Shown here piece after piece: positions 42,876 through 51,974 of a stretch of 55,944 nt of DNA. Every line of letters starts with the position of its first letter. Position 1 is the stretch's first letter. The notes below the pieces were generated by a model. It did not search any database. It was not told where the DNA came from and saw nothing but the letters and a program-made list of their open reading frames with translations. The DNA comes from Rhodospirillaceae bacterium (GTDB lineage: Bacteria > Pseudomonadota > Alphaproteobacteria > Bin65). The stretch is from NCBI GenBank assembly GCA_026709535.1, contig JAPOST010000017.1, forward strand, positions 1 to 55,944, given 5' to 3'. Position numbers and translations under genes: made by a program.

Positions 42876-43144
42876 GCCAGATACTCGACCTCAGACGCGC
42901 CGCGAAAACGGACATAGACGAGCATGGAGGAATCAGTTTTCTCCTCGACAAAATCGCGAATGATCGAGCGCAGTTGCGACCGCTTGGCGAATTCGACGTC
43001 GTCGTCCTTCAGCATCGCCCACACCCAGACGGCGAGGTCGTCGGTCGAGTCGGGGCCGGTTTCAACATGCCAGCTGCTGACAGGTGTCGGCAGTTCGGGA
43101 AGTTCGCGCAGCGCGGCTTCCAGGGTGCTTGCAGCGATGTCCAT
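42872..43144 (-). CDS. Small partner of the HEPN-like protein, unknown function
   Basis: A 90-residue protein with a compact alpha/beta pattern: WHVETGPDSTDDLAVWVWAM, then a helix (FAKRSQLRSIIRDFVEE) and the strand SSMLVYVRFRGASEVEYLA. The DSTDDLAV stretch loosely recalls the acidic metal site of minimal nucleotidyltransferases (MNT), the usual partners of HEPN proteins, but the Gly-Ser motif they need is missing. ATG 43144 has AGGTGA six bases upstream and is preferred over GTG 43153. The stop overlaps the HEPN-like start. I cannot assign a function. Confidence 0.55.
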   Translation of the reverse strand: MDIAASTLEAALRELPELPTPVSSWHVETGPDSTDDLAVWVWAMLKDDDVEFAKRSQLRSIIRDFVEEKTDSSMLVYVRFRGASEVEYLA

Positions 43145-43311
43145 GTCAGTCACCTATCTGGTTTGTCGGCATCGTACGTAGTGTCTTGCCGGCTAGTATG
43201 ATAGCGGCGGCGCGTGCCTGCAACCGGAACGGCGGCTGAGAAGCGGGGCGAGCGGCGGTGCGGTCTCCATCGTCTGCCCGTTGAGGATTCTCGTTTGACA
43301 TCATGGTGCGG

Positions 43312-43673
43312 ACGTTCCACGCCCGCGCCCGAAGCGAAAGCGCGGGCGGCGCGCGAAGTCCGACGCGCACAACCTGCATGAGTGCCTCGTGAGGCACGAG
43401 GAGTCCGTGCTGCGCTTCATGGGCGACCCGCACGTCAGCTTCACCAACAATGCCGGAGAGCGGAAGATCAGGATGGCGAAGGTCAAGATGAAGGTATCCG
43501 GTTGCTTCCGGACACGGCATCACGCCGAGGCCTGGGGCCGCATCTCAAGCGACCTGAGCGCGATGGCCGCGCTCGGAGACAATCCCCTCGTCGCCATCCA
43601 GATCGCCCTCGCCGGAAACGCCGCCGACATGAGCAGGGGGCACTGCAAAAAATCTCTAAACCAAAAGGGGTGA
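43312..43673 (+). pseudogene. IS66-family transposase C-terminal fragment
   Basis: The frame carries DAHNLHECLVRHEESVLRFM, then DPHVSFTNNAGERKIRMAKV and KMKVSGCFRTRHHAEAWGRI, the end of the IS66 DDE transposase including the catalytic Glu in the N-A-G-E-R segment. Only the last 115 or so residues remain, and no IS ends are visible. The surrounding spaces 43154-43311 and 43674-43891 hold nothing else recognisable. Confidence 0.8.
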
Positions 43674-43891
43674 GCAGTTACGGATAAAATACTTCATCGG
43701 GACACATCAAGACAGAATGTGCAGTTGCACAAGACCCTGATCGCAGCCAGCGATAATTGGATTGCCGTCGAATGGATGGCCAACTGGGATAATGCCGATG
43801 GCTCGAAGGGTCACCAAGTCGTCGGCGAACACTGAAAAATGCACGGCGGGCAATTGTGCGAGTGGCAGACCTTCGTGTCGGCCCGACGCGC

Positions 43892-44506
43892 CTAGAGAAT
43901 GACGATGAAAAGCAGGTAAAAGAAAAAAGCAAGCGACGCGACGGCCAAGCCCAACCCCGCCAGCGTCCACAGCCCGTCATCCATCGTCAGGCCCAATCCT
44001 ATCACCACCATCACGAAGCTGGGTGCCGCTGCCGCAAAGGGCAGAAATTCCAGCAGCGGCATGGTTGTGGCCATCGCAATCAGGGCCAGGACGACCAGGT
44101 AACTGACCGGCCGTTCGTTGATAAAGGTCAACCGGTTTCGGAACAGCCAAGAGAACTTCTGGGCCCAAGGCCGGAACCAGCGCAAGCCACCCCGCAATCT
44201 GCTGTTGCCAACGGTAAATCCGCGCAGTCGACGCGGCAGCCATATGTGATCCGGCGAGAACACCATTTGCGCCGCAATGATGACGATCATGGCCGCCATG
44301 ATCGTGGGAACCGTTGGAATTCCGCCGGTTGGAAGAAACGCGAGCAGTGCCGGCACAAGAACCAACGCGCCATGCGAACGTTCGCCAACCTTGTCCAGAA
44401 GGTCGCCTATCGTCAACTGCTCCGATGCTGTTTTATCAGTGACTTCATGCAAGTCATCGACCACCCTCACCAGGCCGCGGTCGGCATTATCATCGTCTTT
44501 GACCAT
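43892..44506 (-). CDS. ExoD-family membrane protein
   Basis: A 204-residue inner-membrane protein of the ExoD family, named for a Sinorhizobium exopolysaccharide and alkaline tolerance locus. The cytoplasmic start contains ASEQLTIGDLLDKVGERSHG, then ALVLVPALLAFLPTGGIPTV with the conserved P-T-G-G-I-P. About four to five hydrophobic segments follow. The biochemical role is unknown. It shares a strand with the HNH gene, 64 bases away. Confidence 0.82.
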   Translation of the reverse strand: MVKDDDNADRGLVRVVDDLHEVTDKTASEQLTIGDLLDKVGERSHGALVLVPALLAFLPTGGIPTVPTIMAAMIVIIAAQMVFSPDHIWLPRRLRGFTVGNSRLRGGLRWFRPWAQKFSWLFRNRLTFINERPVSYLVVLALIAMATTMPLLEFLPFAAAAPSFVMVVIGLGLTMDDGLWTLAGLGLAVASLAFFFYLLFIVIL

Positions 44507-44570
44507 CGATTTCAGCCGTCGCTAAGAGAACACGTTTCTGTCGAGCGATCCACGAATCCAAGGGCCAATC

Positions 44571-45134
44571 TTAGCCGACTTCAAGCTCTGAATCCCAATA
44601 AAGGTAGTCGGCCCAACTCTTGTGCAGGAAATTGGGGGGGAAGCTGCGCCCGTTATTTTGCAGGAAATGGCTGCTTGGCTCACGGGGTTCGCGACGCGGA
44701 TGGATGCCGCATTCATTCGGGAGCCGATTGCCCTTCTGCAGATTGCAACTGGAACAGGCGGCGACGATATTCTCCCATTCTGTCTTCCCGCCGCGTGATC
44801 GGGGAATGACATGATCGAAGGTCAATTGCTCGGCAGAGCCCGGTGCGCCGCAGTACTGGCACGTGAACTTGTCTCGAAGAAAAACGTTGAACCGGGTAAA
44901 GGCGGGGCGTCGGCTGGCCGGAATATATTCCTTGAGCGAAATCACGCTGGGTAACGCCATTTCGACCGATGGCGACCTTACCTTTTGATCATATTCCGAG
45001 AGCACGGTTACTCGGTTCAGGAAAATGGCCTTGATTGCTCGCTGCCAGGACCAGAGCGAGAGCGGAAAGTAGCTGAGCGGTCTGAAATCAGCATTCAGGA
45101 CCAACGCTGGGCAAGTATTCAGCGATAGGGTCAT
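44571..45134 (-). CDS. HNH endonuclease family protein
   Basis: A 187-residue protein common in alphaproteobacteria. The N-terminal half (ALVLNADFRPLSYFPLSLWS) is specific to this group. The HNH site is DKFTCQYCGAPGSAEQLTFD with HVIPRSRGGKTEWENIVAAC, giving two CXXC zinc pairs (CQYC, CSSC) and the DH..N..H core. Its real role is unknown; it is a stand-alone, probably chromosomal gene rather than a restriction enzyme. Confidence 0.88.
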   Translation of the reverse strand: MTLSLNTCPALVLNADFRPLSYFPLSLWSWQRAIKAIFLNRVTVLSEYDQKVRSPSVEMALPSVISLKEYIPASRRPAFTRFNVFLRDKFTCQYCGAPGSAEQLTFDHVIPRSRGGKTEWENIVAACSSCNLQKGNRLPNECGIHPRREPREPSSHFLQNNGRSFPPNFLHKSWADYLYWDSELEVG

Positions 45135-45774
45135 GGCGTCGTGGTTATTCCTCTGGCCTGAAGCAGCAATCGATCATCTGATCACTGTTCTATCTATCGC
45201 CCTTTCATGACAAACCAATAACAGCGTGCGTCAAATTACACAATATCTAGTCACCATAGCGACCATGAGCCCAATCTGTACCTGAAGCGCCGATCGGCGA
45301 TGCCGAACCACTCTGAGCAAGGTGATTCGGTTCTGCTTCTTGACGCACCCATCGTGACCGCAAGCCACAGGACACCACCGGGATCGTCGCCTGGTCGGAC
45401 ATACGCACATGGAGCAGGCGGATCAGGCAGCTCACCACCATCGACGGCGTGGAGAGAAGTTCATCCGGCATCAATCACCAAGCAACGATTGCGACCGGCA
45501 CGAAATCTGCCGTCGTCACGATTGGCTCTGGATATATTGCGGCAGCAATGACCTGCCGACTCTTTCCACGAATTCAGCGCAGGTCTGCCGAAGGAAAATC
45601 GCACACCCAAATCCAGCGCGATGCCGACAACAAGACTTGCCCTTTCGATGTCCGATAGGGCGTCAGACAGTAATCCGATGGCGCGCAAAGGCAGAGCGCT
45701 TGCCGCAAGCGGGCGAGGATTATATATGCATCTCAACATGATTTTGGCATTGCAACGTTCCGGAGGAGGCCGTC
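45135..45774. other. 640-base spacer with no recognisable gene
   Basis: Open frames here are short and share no family features. The first 110 bases are AT-rich and probably hold the promoter of the HNH gene. The last 60 bases (TATATATGCATCTCAACATG) likely hold the marR promoter, followed by its ribosome binding site GGAGGAGG. Confidence 0.5.
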
Positions 45775-46239
45775 ATGCCTGACGGATCTCTTGATCGCAC
45801 AGCGCTTGATCTTTTGTCGAACTGCACCTGCCAGAACCTGAGGCAGGCGTCGCGAGTCGTGACCCAGTATTTCGAGCAGACGCTGGAGCCGACAGGCTTA
45901 AAGGTCACCCAGCTTCCCGTACTCGCGGCCGCCGCTACAATGGGACCAATCCCGATGAGCCAGCTGGCTGAGGCTTTGGTCATGGACCGGACAACGCTGA
46001 CTCGAAATCTCCAACCGCTGGAACGAGCCAAGCTGGTCACTGTAACTTCTGGAGCCGACCGGCGCTCTCGGATGGTGTTGGCAACACCGAAGGGCCTTGA
46101 CGCCCTGGGCGCTGCCCTTCCACTTTGGAAGCAGGCGCAGTCGGATACAGTGGAAGCCCTGGGTCGTTTCAAATGGGGCGTCTTGATGGACACCCTGCGC
46201 GCAACTGTAGACGCTACCCGCAGCGCCAAGGCTCCATAG
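45775..46239 (+). CDS. MarR-family transcriptional regulator
   Basis: A 154-residue winged-helix regulator. The DNA-binding part runs from about 40 to 105: LPVLAAAATMGPIPMSQLAE, ALVMDRTTLTRNLQPLERAK and VTSGADRRSRMVLATPKGLD, which includes the wing with Asp-Arg-Arg. Dimer helices lie at both ends. An N-terminal CTCQNLRQASRVV is seen in relatives. ATG 45775 has GGAGGAGG upstream. No obvious target gene is adjacent; ruvX follows after 122 bases. Confidence 0.9.
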   Translation: MPDGSLDRTALDLLSNCTCQNLRQASRVVTQYFEQTLEPTGLKVTQLPVLAAAATMGPIPMSQLAEALVMDRTTLTRNLQPLERAKLVTVTSGADRRSRMVLATPKGLDALGAALPLWKQAQSDTVEALGRFKWGVLMDTLRATVDATRSAKAP

Positions 46240-46361
46240 AGCGCCATTCGTTCGAATTCTTCATTCGCCGGCACCGGCTTGCTGTGAGGCGCACGATTTC
46301 TCTGTGCCCTCAGCTGAGATAGGGTTGAAGCGCTCTGACCTTAACCACCCATGCTGAAATA

Positions 46362-46847
46362 GTGCCCAGGATCAACCTGCATTCCCTGACACACGCGGCG
46401 CCACCAGGAAAGCCTCTGATGGGCCTGGATGTCGGCACAAAGACAGTTGGCCTTGCCGTCTCTGACAGAACGCGCACCATTGCGTCTGCGCTGGTGACAA
46501 TCCATCGCAAGAAGTTCACCTTGGATGCGAAGCAAATTGTCCAGCATATTGAAGAACGAAGTGTCGCAGCGTTAGTCTACGGTCTACCGGTGAATATGGA
46601 CGGTTCGGAGGGGCCTGAGTGCCAGTCTGTCCGGCAGTTCGCCCGTAACTTGGACCAGAAATTTTCTTTGCCCTATGCGTTCCAGGACGAAAGATTGTCA
46701 ACGGCAGCCGTCTCACGATTGCTGATCGACGAAGCCGACATGACTCGCAAACGACGCGCGGAAGTGGTGGACAAGACCGCGGCAGCCTGGATTTTGCAAG
46801 GCGTGCTGGATTTCTTGCACCGGTCCACAGGATGGGAATCGGCGTGA
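46362..46847 (+). CDS. ruvX: Holliday junction resolvase-like / 16S rRNA processing protein
   Basis: A 161-residue YqgF/RuvX protein with an RNase H-like fold. Signature parts are GLDVGTKTVGLAVSDRTRTI, ALVYGLPVNMDGSEGPEC, FQDERLSTAAVSRLL and VVDKTAAAWILQGVLDF, which carry the acidic active-site residues. GTG 46362 gives a normal-length N-terminus. The family acts in pre-16S rRNA processing in E. coli. It lies upstream of the oppositely oriented tRNA-Glu gene. Confidence 0.93.
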   Translation: MPRINLHSLTHAAPPGKPLMGLDVGTKTVGLAVSDRTRTIASALVTIHRKKFTLDAKQIVQHIEERSVAALVYGLPVNMDGSEGPECQSVRQFARNLDQKFSLPYAFQDERLSTAAVSRLLIDEADMTRKRRAEVVDKTAAAWILQGVLDFLHRSTGWESA

Positions 46848-47064
46848 ACGGCAAGCGGGCGTGGCTTCGCAACGTTCAGAGTTTGTTCCTGCAGGCGCGG
46901 GCGGAACGGAAACGTACATTGGCGGGCCTTCTGCACTTCATGGAGAGGTCCCGGCCAGAGACAGGCTCAAGCCCAAACCTCACACAGACAACTGTCCATC
47001 CCAGATTCTCTGGGGTGTGGGCATTGGCGGTCTTCATGACAAACAAGGATTCTTATGGAAATAC

Positions 47065-47140
47065 TGGTGCCCCCTAGGGGACTCGAACCCCTGTTTCCGG
47101 CGTGAGAGGCCGGCGTCCTAGGCCACTAGACGAAGAGGGC
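47065..47140 (-). tRNA. tRNA-Glu (anticodon CTC)
   Basis: Read on the minus strand, 76 bases fold as a cloverleaf: acceptor GCCCTCT/AGGGGGC, anticodon stem CCGGC/GCCGG with loop CTCTCAC (anticodon CTC), T-arm AGGGGTTCGAGTCCCCT, discriminator A and an encoded CCA at 47065-47067. It reads GAG codons. No integrase or repeated tRNA end is nearby, so there is no sign of use as an attachment site. Confidence 0.95.
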
Positions 47141-47242
47141 AAGGCGCTGCCAGACCATCGCATTTCGCAGGATCGGCACCACATGGGAGCGCTGTGAGAA
47201 ACAAGCGCTGATACTTGGTCGCAAGAAAGCAAAAAATCAAGG

Positions 47243-48094
47243 TCAATATCTTGAACCGGCGCGCTCTTGTTTTTGATGCGCCGCGGCGCCCGCTTTGAAC
47301 AGCTTCAAAATCGCGCCGCCGGAGGGGGCGTTGTCCGGGAAGGTGAACGTGCCGACTGTCTGCATTTCCTCTGCAGCGGCGAGCAGCGGACCGTAGGTGG
47401 CTCGCATCAGGCTGGTGCCGACGCTCAACCTGCGGATGCCCAGACTTTCCATTTGCGCCATCGTGGCGCCGAAGCCGTTCAGGCCGACAAGCTGGTTGAC
47501 TGGCGCACCGGTCTCCTTGACCAGGCGAGTGATCTCGTTCGGCGCCATCACACCAGGGGCGTAGACACAGTGTGCGCCGACTTGAGCAAAGCGACCCAGA
47601 CGTTGGAGCGCCATGGCAAAGCCGTCCGGATACCGATGTATCAGCGCTTCGCAGCGTGCAGTGATAACGATGTCCCTTCCAGCGGCTTCAACGGCGGCTG
47701 CCACTCGTTCGGCCGCCAGATTCTCGTCGTACAAGCCACGGGTGGGATCGCCAGTCCAATCCTCAATGCTGCAGCCCGCCGCTCCCGCTTCCACGCAACG
47801 GCGCACGTTGGCAGCGACGTCTTCGGGTTCATCGGCGTAGCCGTTCTCGAAATCCGCGCTCACCGGAACGTCCACGGCGGTGGCGATCGCTGCGATATTA
47901 TCCAGAGCTTCCTCAAGGGAAACTTCTCTCATCGCATCGGTACGACCCAGACTGCAGGCGAGACCGCCACTGGTCGTACCCAACGCCTGAAAACCCTTGG
48001 CAGCCAGAATCCTGGCCGAGCCGGGATCCCAGGCGTTAGGCATGATGAAGGTGCCTCGTTCGTGCAGGTCGAAGAATGCGGCGGCTGGATCCAT
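47243..48094 (-). CDS. Isocitrate lyase / PEP mutase family protein
   Basis: A 283-residue TIM-barrel enzyme of the ICL/PEPM superfamily. GTTSGGLACSLGRTD near 40 and VPVSADFENGYADEPEDVAA near 80 give the Mg-binding Asp/Glu pair; SIEDWTGDPTRGLYD and ITARCEALIH follow. The DFENGY variant and the absence of the KKCGH loop of isocitrate lyase argue against true isocitrate lyase. Oxaloacetate decarboxylase-like or carboxy-PEP mutase-like activity is possible. Its ATG overlaps the last base of pyrD, so the two are coupled. Confidence 0.82.
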   Translation of the reverse strand: MDPAAAFFDLHERGTFIMPNAWDPGSARILAAKGFQALGTTSGGLACSLGRTDAMREVSLEEALDNIAAIATAVDVPVSADFENGYADEPEDVAANVRRCVEAGAAGCSIEDWTGDPTRGLYDENLAAERVAAAVEAAGRDIVITARCEALIHRYPDGFAMALQRLGRFAQVGAHCVYAPGVMAPNEITRLVKETGAPVNQLVGLNGFGATMAQMESLGIRRLSVGTSLMRATYGPLLAAAEEMQTVGTFTFPDNAPSGGAILKLFKAGAAAHQKQERAGSRY

Positions 48095-49086
48095 CAGGAT
48101 ATCTCCTCCAGAAAGGCGGCGGCAGCCGCGCTGATGACGGCCGGCCCTTCATATATCAGCGCTGTGTATAGTTGCACCAGGGTTGCCCCAGCAAGCCGCT
48201 TCGCGACGGCATCCTCTGTACCTCCGATGCCGCCAACGCCGATAATCGGCATGTCCGGACCAACACGATCCCGGAACATGCGCAGCATTTCGGTTGAAGG
48301 CTTCATCAGTGGCCGGCCAGACAGGCCGCCAATCTCGTGCGCGCGACCAGACAGAAGCATTGCCGGACGGGCGATGGTGGTATTGCTGATGATCAATCCG
48401 TCGAGCAGGGGAGAGGCAGCCAAGCAGGCGATATCGTCGATACATGCGCTGTCCAGATCAGGCGCGACCTTCAGCAGCAGCGGTCGCGTGTTGGTCATGA
48501 CGTTCCGTACCGACTCCAGGATTGCGCGCAGGGCCGCGACATTCTGCAACGCACGGAGACTGGGCGTGTTGGGAGAAGAAACGTTCACAACAAGATAGTC
48601 GGCATATCGGGCCAGCCGACGCGCCCCCTCGGCATAGTCGGCGGCGGCGTCACCACTGGCCTTGTTCTTTCCCAGGTTGACACCAAGCGGACCGGGCAGC
48701 GGTTGGCACCGCGCGCGCTCCAGTTGCCGCTCAGCGTAATCCAGACCCTTGCTGTTGAAGCCATATCGATTGATGACCGCGCCATCCTCTTCCAGGCGGA
48801 ACACGCGCGGCCGCGGGTTTCCCGGCTGGGGGCGCGGCGTAATCGAGCCAACTTCGACAAACCCGAAACCCAGTCCAAAGACCTTGCGGACGACTTCGGC
48901 ATCCTTGTCGAACCCGGCAGCGATGCCGACAGGATTTGGAAAGGTCAGACCAAAAACCGTCTGCGGCGCGACAGGGACCGGACCCTTCCCGGTCGGCGCC
49001 TTTTTCAGCAGCCGGATCGTCCAGCGGTGCGCGGCTTCTGGCGGCAGCCGACGCATCCACGCAGCAGCAAGATCGGGCAAAGTCAT
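48094..49086 (-). CDS. pyrD: Dihydroorotate dehydrogenase, class 2
   Basis: Oxidises dihydroorotate to orotate with quinone in pyrimidine synthesis, at the inner membrane. Visible are NPVGIAAGFDKDAEV, VEVGSITPRPQPGNPRPRVF, LGVNLGKNK, the class 2 catalytic serine in VVNVSSPNTPSLRALQ, LLLKVAPDL and the FMN phosphate site IGVGGIGGTEDAV. The N-terminal helices that contact quinone are present. ATG 49086 gives 330 residues; the TTG at 49122 adds 12 residues that look unrelated. Confidence 0.95.
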   Translation of the reverse strand: MTLPDLAAAWMRRLPPEAAHRWTIRLLKKAPTGKGPVPVAPQTVFGLTFPNPVGIAAGFDKDAEVVRKVFGLGFGFVEVGSITPRPQPGNPRPRVFRLEEDGAVINRYGFNSKGLDYAERQLERARCQPLPGPLGVNLGKNKASGDAAADYAEGARRLARYADYLVVNVSSPNTPSLRALQNVAALRAILESVRNVMTNTRPLLLKVAPDLDSACIDDIACLAASPLLDGLIISNTTIARPAMLLSGRAHEIGGLSGRPLMKPSTEMLRMFRDRVGPDMPIIGVGGIGGTEDAVAKRLAGATLVQLYTALIYEGPAVISAAAAAFLEEIS

Positions 49087-49254
49087 GCATGATATCTTAC
49101 CGATGTCCGGCTGTACGAACAAACAGCTTGCCGGTCATTCCGACCCGTCAACCAAAGGATGTCGCGGAATCTTATCGCAGCGCGCGCTTGCCGGCCTCAG
49201 AGTCAGGATCCTTTGGCCTTGTGCAATCACTTGGGAAATGGTCGGCGCAGGACT

Positions 49255-50139
49255 TCATGCAGCCAATCGCTTGATGGCTTCTGCAAGCGCGACGATACGA
49301 TGCGCCTCTTCTACATGCAGGTTCTCGACAAGCTTGCCATCGACCAGCACGACGCCGAGACCCTCGGCCTCGGCATCGCCGTGTGCCTTGATGACCCGAT
49401 GTGACCATGCAACTTCTTCCCGATCCGGCGCGAAAGTGTCGTTGGCAGCTGCGATCTGCCTGGGATGGATCAGCGTCTTGCCGTCAAACCCGAGATCGCG
49501 GCCTTGGCGGCATGCCGCGACATGGTCTTCGTCGTCATCCAGATTCAGCGAAACGCCATCCAGGATCGCCAGACGATGGGCGCGCGCTGCGAGGATGCAG
49601 AAACTCAAGCTGGTCAGGAGTGGCTCACGGCCGGGCGCATGTCGGGCCTGCAACTCCTTGGTCAGGTCCGACGTGCCCATCACCAGGCAGGTCAGGCGCG
49701 GGCTGGCGGCAGCAATTTCGGCGGAATGCAGGACACCCATCGGAGTCTCGATCATGCACATGATCGCCATGTCATTCGGCGCGCCGCTATCGGTCATCAG
49801 GGCTTCCAGATGCCTGACCTGGTCAGCGCTTTCAACTTTGGGAAGCAACACGGCCTCGGCACCGCATTCGGCAACGAGGGGTACGTCGGCATGACCCCAC
49901 CCGGTATCCAGTCCGTTGATTCGGACAACGACTTCGCGGCGCCCGTACCGACCCGTGGCTACGGCGTCGAAGACCTGCTGTCGTGCCACATCTTTGGCGT
50001 CGGGTGTTACCGCGTCTTCCAGGTCAAGGATCAGGACATCGGCAGGCAGGTCCTGCCCCTTTTCCAGCGCCCGGGCGTTGGCACCAGGCATGTACAGCGC
50101 GGATCGGCGCGGACGGATGCGAGCGACGGAAATTTCCAT
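49255..50139 (-). CDS. HpcH/HpaI aldolase/citrate lyase family protein (CitE-like)
   Basis: A 294-residue CoA-ester lyase-type TIM barrel. RSALYMPGANARALEKGQDL at the start, LILDLEDAVTPDAKDVARQ (metal and CoA region), EVVVRINGLDTGWGHAD, VLLPKVESADQV and IMCMIETPMGVLHS with the metal-binding Glu are typical of stand-alone CitE proteins and malyl/citramalyl-CoA lyases. No citrate lyase alpha or gamma subunit is nearby, so a malyl-CoA or beta-methylmalyl-CoA lyase-like role fits best. It is divergent from pdxY, with 141 bases between the starts. Confidence 0.85.
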   Translation of the reverse strand: MEISVARIRPRRSALYMPGANARALEKGQDLPADVLILDLEDAVTPDAKDVARQQVFDAVATGRYGRREVVVRINGLDTGWGHADVPLVAECGAEAVLLPKVESADQVRHLEALMTDSGAPNDMAIMCMIETPMGVLHSAEIAAASPRLTCLVMGTSDLTKELQARHAPGREPLLTSLSFCILAARAHRLAILDGVSLNLDDDEDHVAACRQGRDLGFDGKTLIHPRQIAAANDTFAPDREEVAWSHRVIKAHGDAEAEGLGVVLVDGKLVENLHVEEAHRIVALAEAIKRLAA

Positions 50140-50280
50140 TGACGATGCTATGTTACGGAAGAAATGGTGATACCCTTCTAGTCACCGCCAACCAAATCCG
50201 GCACGTTGACATGAGGCCGCATCGTCGGGGGTTCCCGGGCAAAACGGCAGGAACGCATCGTCGGGAACCATCAGATATTC

Positions 50281-51144
50281 ATGAACGTTCTTTCGGTCCA
50301 ATCCTCTGTCGCCTACGGCCATGTTGGCAACGCAGCCGCCACCTTTCCGCTGCAACGGCTGGGGCACGAAGTATGGCCTGTGGATACCGTGAACTACAGC
50401 AACCACCCGGGCTATGGCAGCTATCGCGGCGGCATCTATCGCGCCTGCGACATTGCCGAAACGCTGCAGGAGATCGAACAGCGCGGGGCATTCAACCGGT
50501 GCCATGCCGTACTCAGCGGGTTTCTGGGCGCGCGCGATATCGGTCGGGTGATGCTGCATGCCGTGGATAGGATAAAACAGATCAACCCGGAGGCGGTCTA
50601 CGTCCTGGACCCGGTGATCGGCGATGAAGAACGGGGCGTCTATGTTGCGGACGGGATTGCCGAGTTTTTTCGCGAAGAGGCCTTGAAGCGCGCAGACATC
50701 GTGATCCCTAACGTCTTTGAACTGGCCTGTTTGTCCGATCAGGCAGTCCGGGATATCGATACGGCGGCGCGTGCTGCGGCGTCCCTCCTGAAGTCTGGGC
50801 CAGAAATGGTGATCGTCACTGGCGTGCGCCACGAGGACGGCATCAGCGTTCTGCTATTGACCCGCGAGGAGATCTGGCGGGTGACGACGCCAATGGTCGA
50901 CATTCCGTCCTTCGGGGCGGGCGATGCTTTCGCCGCCCTGTTTCTGGGCGCTTACCTGAATTTGCAGGATGCACGGGCGGCGGTGGAGCAAGCCGCCAGT
51001 TCGATTTACGGCGTCTTCGTGGCAACCCGGGATTTGAACGAGGATTCGCTGGCCTTGATCCCGGCTCAGCAGGAAATCGCGAATCCTGCTGAACGCTTCG
51101 CAGCTCTGCCCATGCGGGCAGGGCAACCTGCCGGGTGCCGGTAG
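50281..51144 (+). CDS. pdxY: Pyridoxal kinase
   Basis: Phosphorylates pyridoxal for salvage of the cofactor pyridoxal phosphate. The 287-residue ribokinase-fold protein has LSVQSSVAYGHVGNAAATFP, EVWPVDTVNYSNHPGYG, VYVLDPVIGDEERGVYV and the nucleotide-binding FGAGDAFAALFLG with the catalytic Asp. These match PdxY rather than hydroxymethylpyrimidine kinase ThiD. ATG 50281. The exporter gene begins 14 bases after its stop. Confidence 0.92.
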   Translation: MNVLSVQSSVAYGHVGNAAATFPLQRLGHEVWPVDTVNYSNHPGYGSYRGGIYRACDIAETLQEIEQRGAFNRCHAVLSGFLGARDIGRVMLHAVDRIKQINPEAVYVLDPVIGDEERGVYVADGIAEFFREEALKRADIVIPNVFELACLSDQAVRDIDTAARAAASLLKSGPEMVIVTGVRHEDGISVLLLTREEIWRVTTPMVDIPSFGAGDAFAALFLGAYLNLQDARAAVEQAASSIYGVFVATRDLNEDSLALIPAQQEIANPAERFAALPMRAGQPAGCR

Positions 51145-51157
51145 AGCGTCGGTCCCC

Positions 51158-51811
51158 GTGGATTTCGTACTCCTCGCCAAGGGCGTCATCGCCGGCTTCG
51201 TGATCGCCGCGCCCGTCGGACCTGTCGGAATTCTGGTGGCGCAGCGAACGCTGGCCAAGGGAATCGTCGCAGGCATGATCGCCGGGGGCGGGGCAGCCGT
51301 CGCGGACACGATCTTTGGCGCGATTGCCGCTTTCAGCATAACCTTTGTCGCCACGTTTCTCACTCAGGTCGAGCAATGGCTGCGGTTGGGTGGCGGAATA
51401 CTCCTGCTCCTGATCGGGGCGCTTACGCTGATCAGGCAGGTAAGGGTCCAGGCGAGCCCGAGAACGACAGTGGGTCTCAGCCTGGGCGACTTTGCCAGCA
51501 CCTTCACCCTCACCATTACGAACCCGGCCACGATCGCCAGTCTGGTGGTCGTGTTTCCGGCGTTGGGCGCCATCGTGCCGGAAGGCGACCTGCCCCGGGC
51601 ATGGACCCTTGTCCTGGGCGTCCTCGCCGGTTCGACCATGTGGTGGCTCACCCTCTCTACCCTGACCAGCCTTTTTCGTACGCGGCTTAACGAATCACGT
51701 ATGCAGCTGATCAATCGCATCTCGGGTATGGTGATCATCTTTTTCGGAGTTTTGGTCTTGATCAGCGTCACCCGGCTGGGAGAGGATTTGCTGGATCTGG
51801 CACCGATCTAG
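51158..51811 (+). CDS. LysE/RhtB-family exporter
   Basis: A 217-residue inner-membrane protein with about six hydrophobic segments. APVGPVGILVAQRTLAKGIV near 18 and TFTLTITNPATIASLVVVFP near 115 are LysE-family marks. Such proteins export amino acids or their derivatives; the cargo is unknown. It starts at GTG 51158, 14 bases after pdxY, and is probably cotranscribed with it. Confidence 0.88.
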   Translation: MDFVLLAKGVIAGFVIAAPVGPVGILVAQRTLAKGIVAGMIAGGGAAVADTIFGAIAAFSITFVATFLTQVEQWLRLGGGILLLLIGALTLIRQVRVQASPRTTVGLSLGDFASTFTLTITNPATIASLVVVFPALGAIVPEGDLPRAWTLVLGVLAGSTMWWLTLSTLTSLFRTRLNESRMQLINRISGMVIIFFGVLVLISVTRLGEDLLDLAPI

Positions 51812-51974
51812 ACAATCCGGCCACGCTCAAGGCGCGCGCGAACCTTTCAGTCAATTCTCCGATTTCCTGGTCAATGGTCCTCTTCGCGGATGCAACACGC
51901 TCATGGAGCGCAACTCGGCCCGTGTGTGGAGCAGGGCGGGGCATGAAAACCGGACAACAGAAATGTTGTCGGGA

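Noticed and set aside
46832-47121. Open frames overlapping the end of ruvX and the tRNA
   Set aside because: They run through the tRNA-Glu gene and have no protein features.
47065-47140. tRNA-Glu as an integration site
   Set aside because: No integrase gene, no repeated tRNA 3' end and only core genes on either side.
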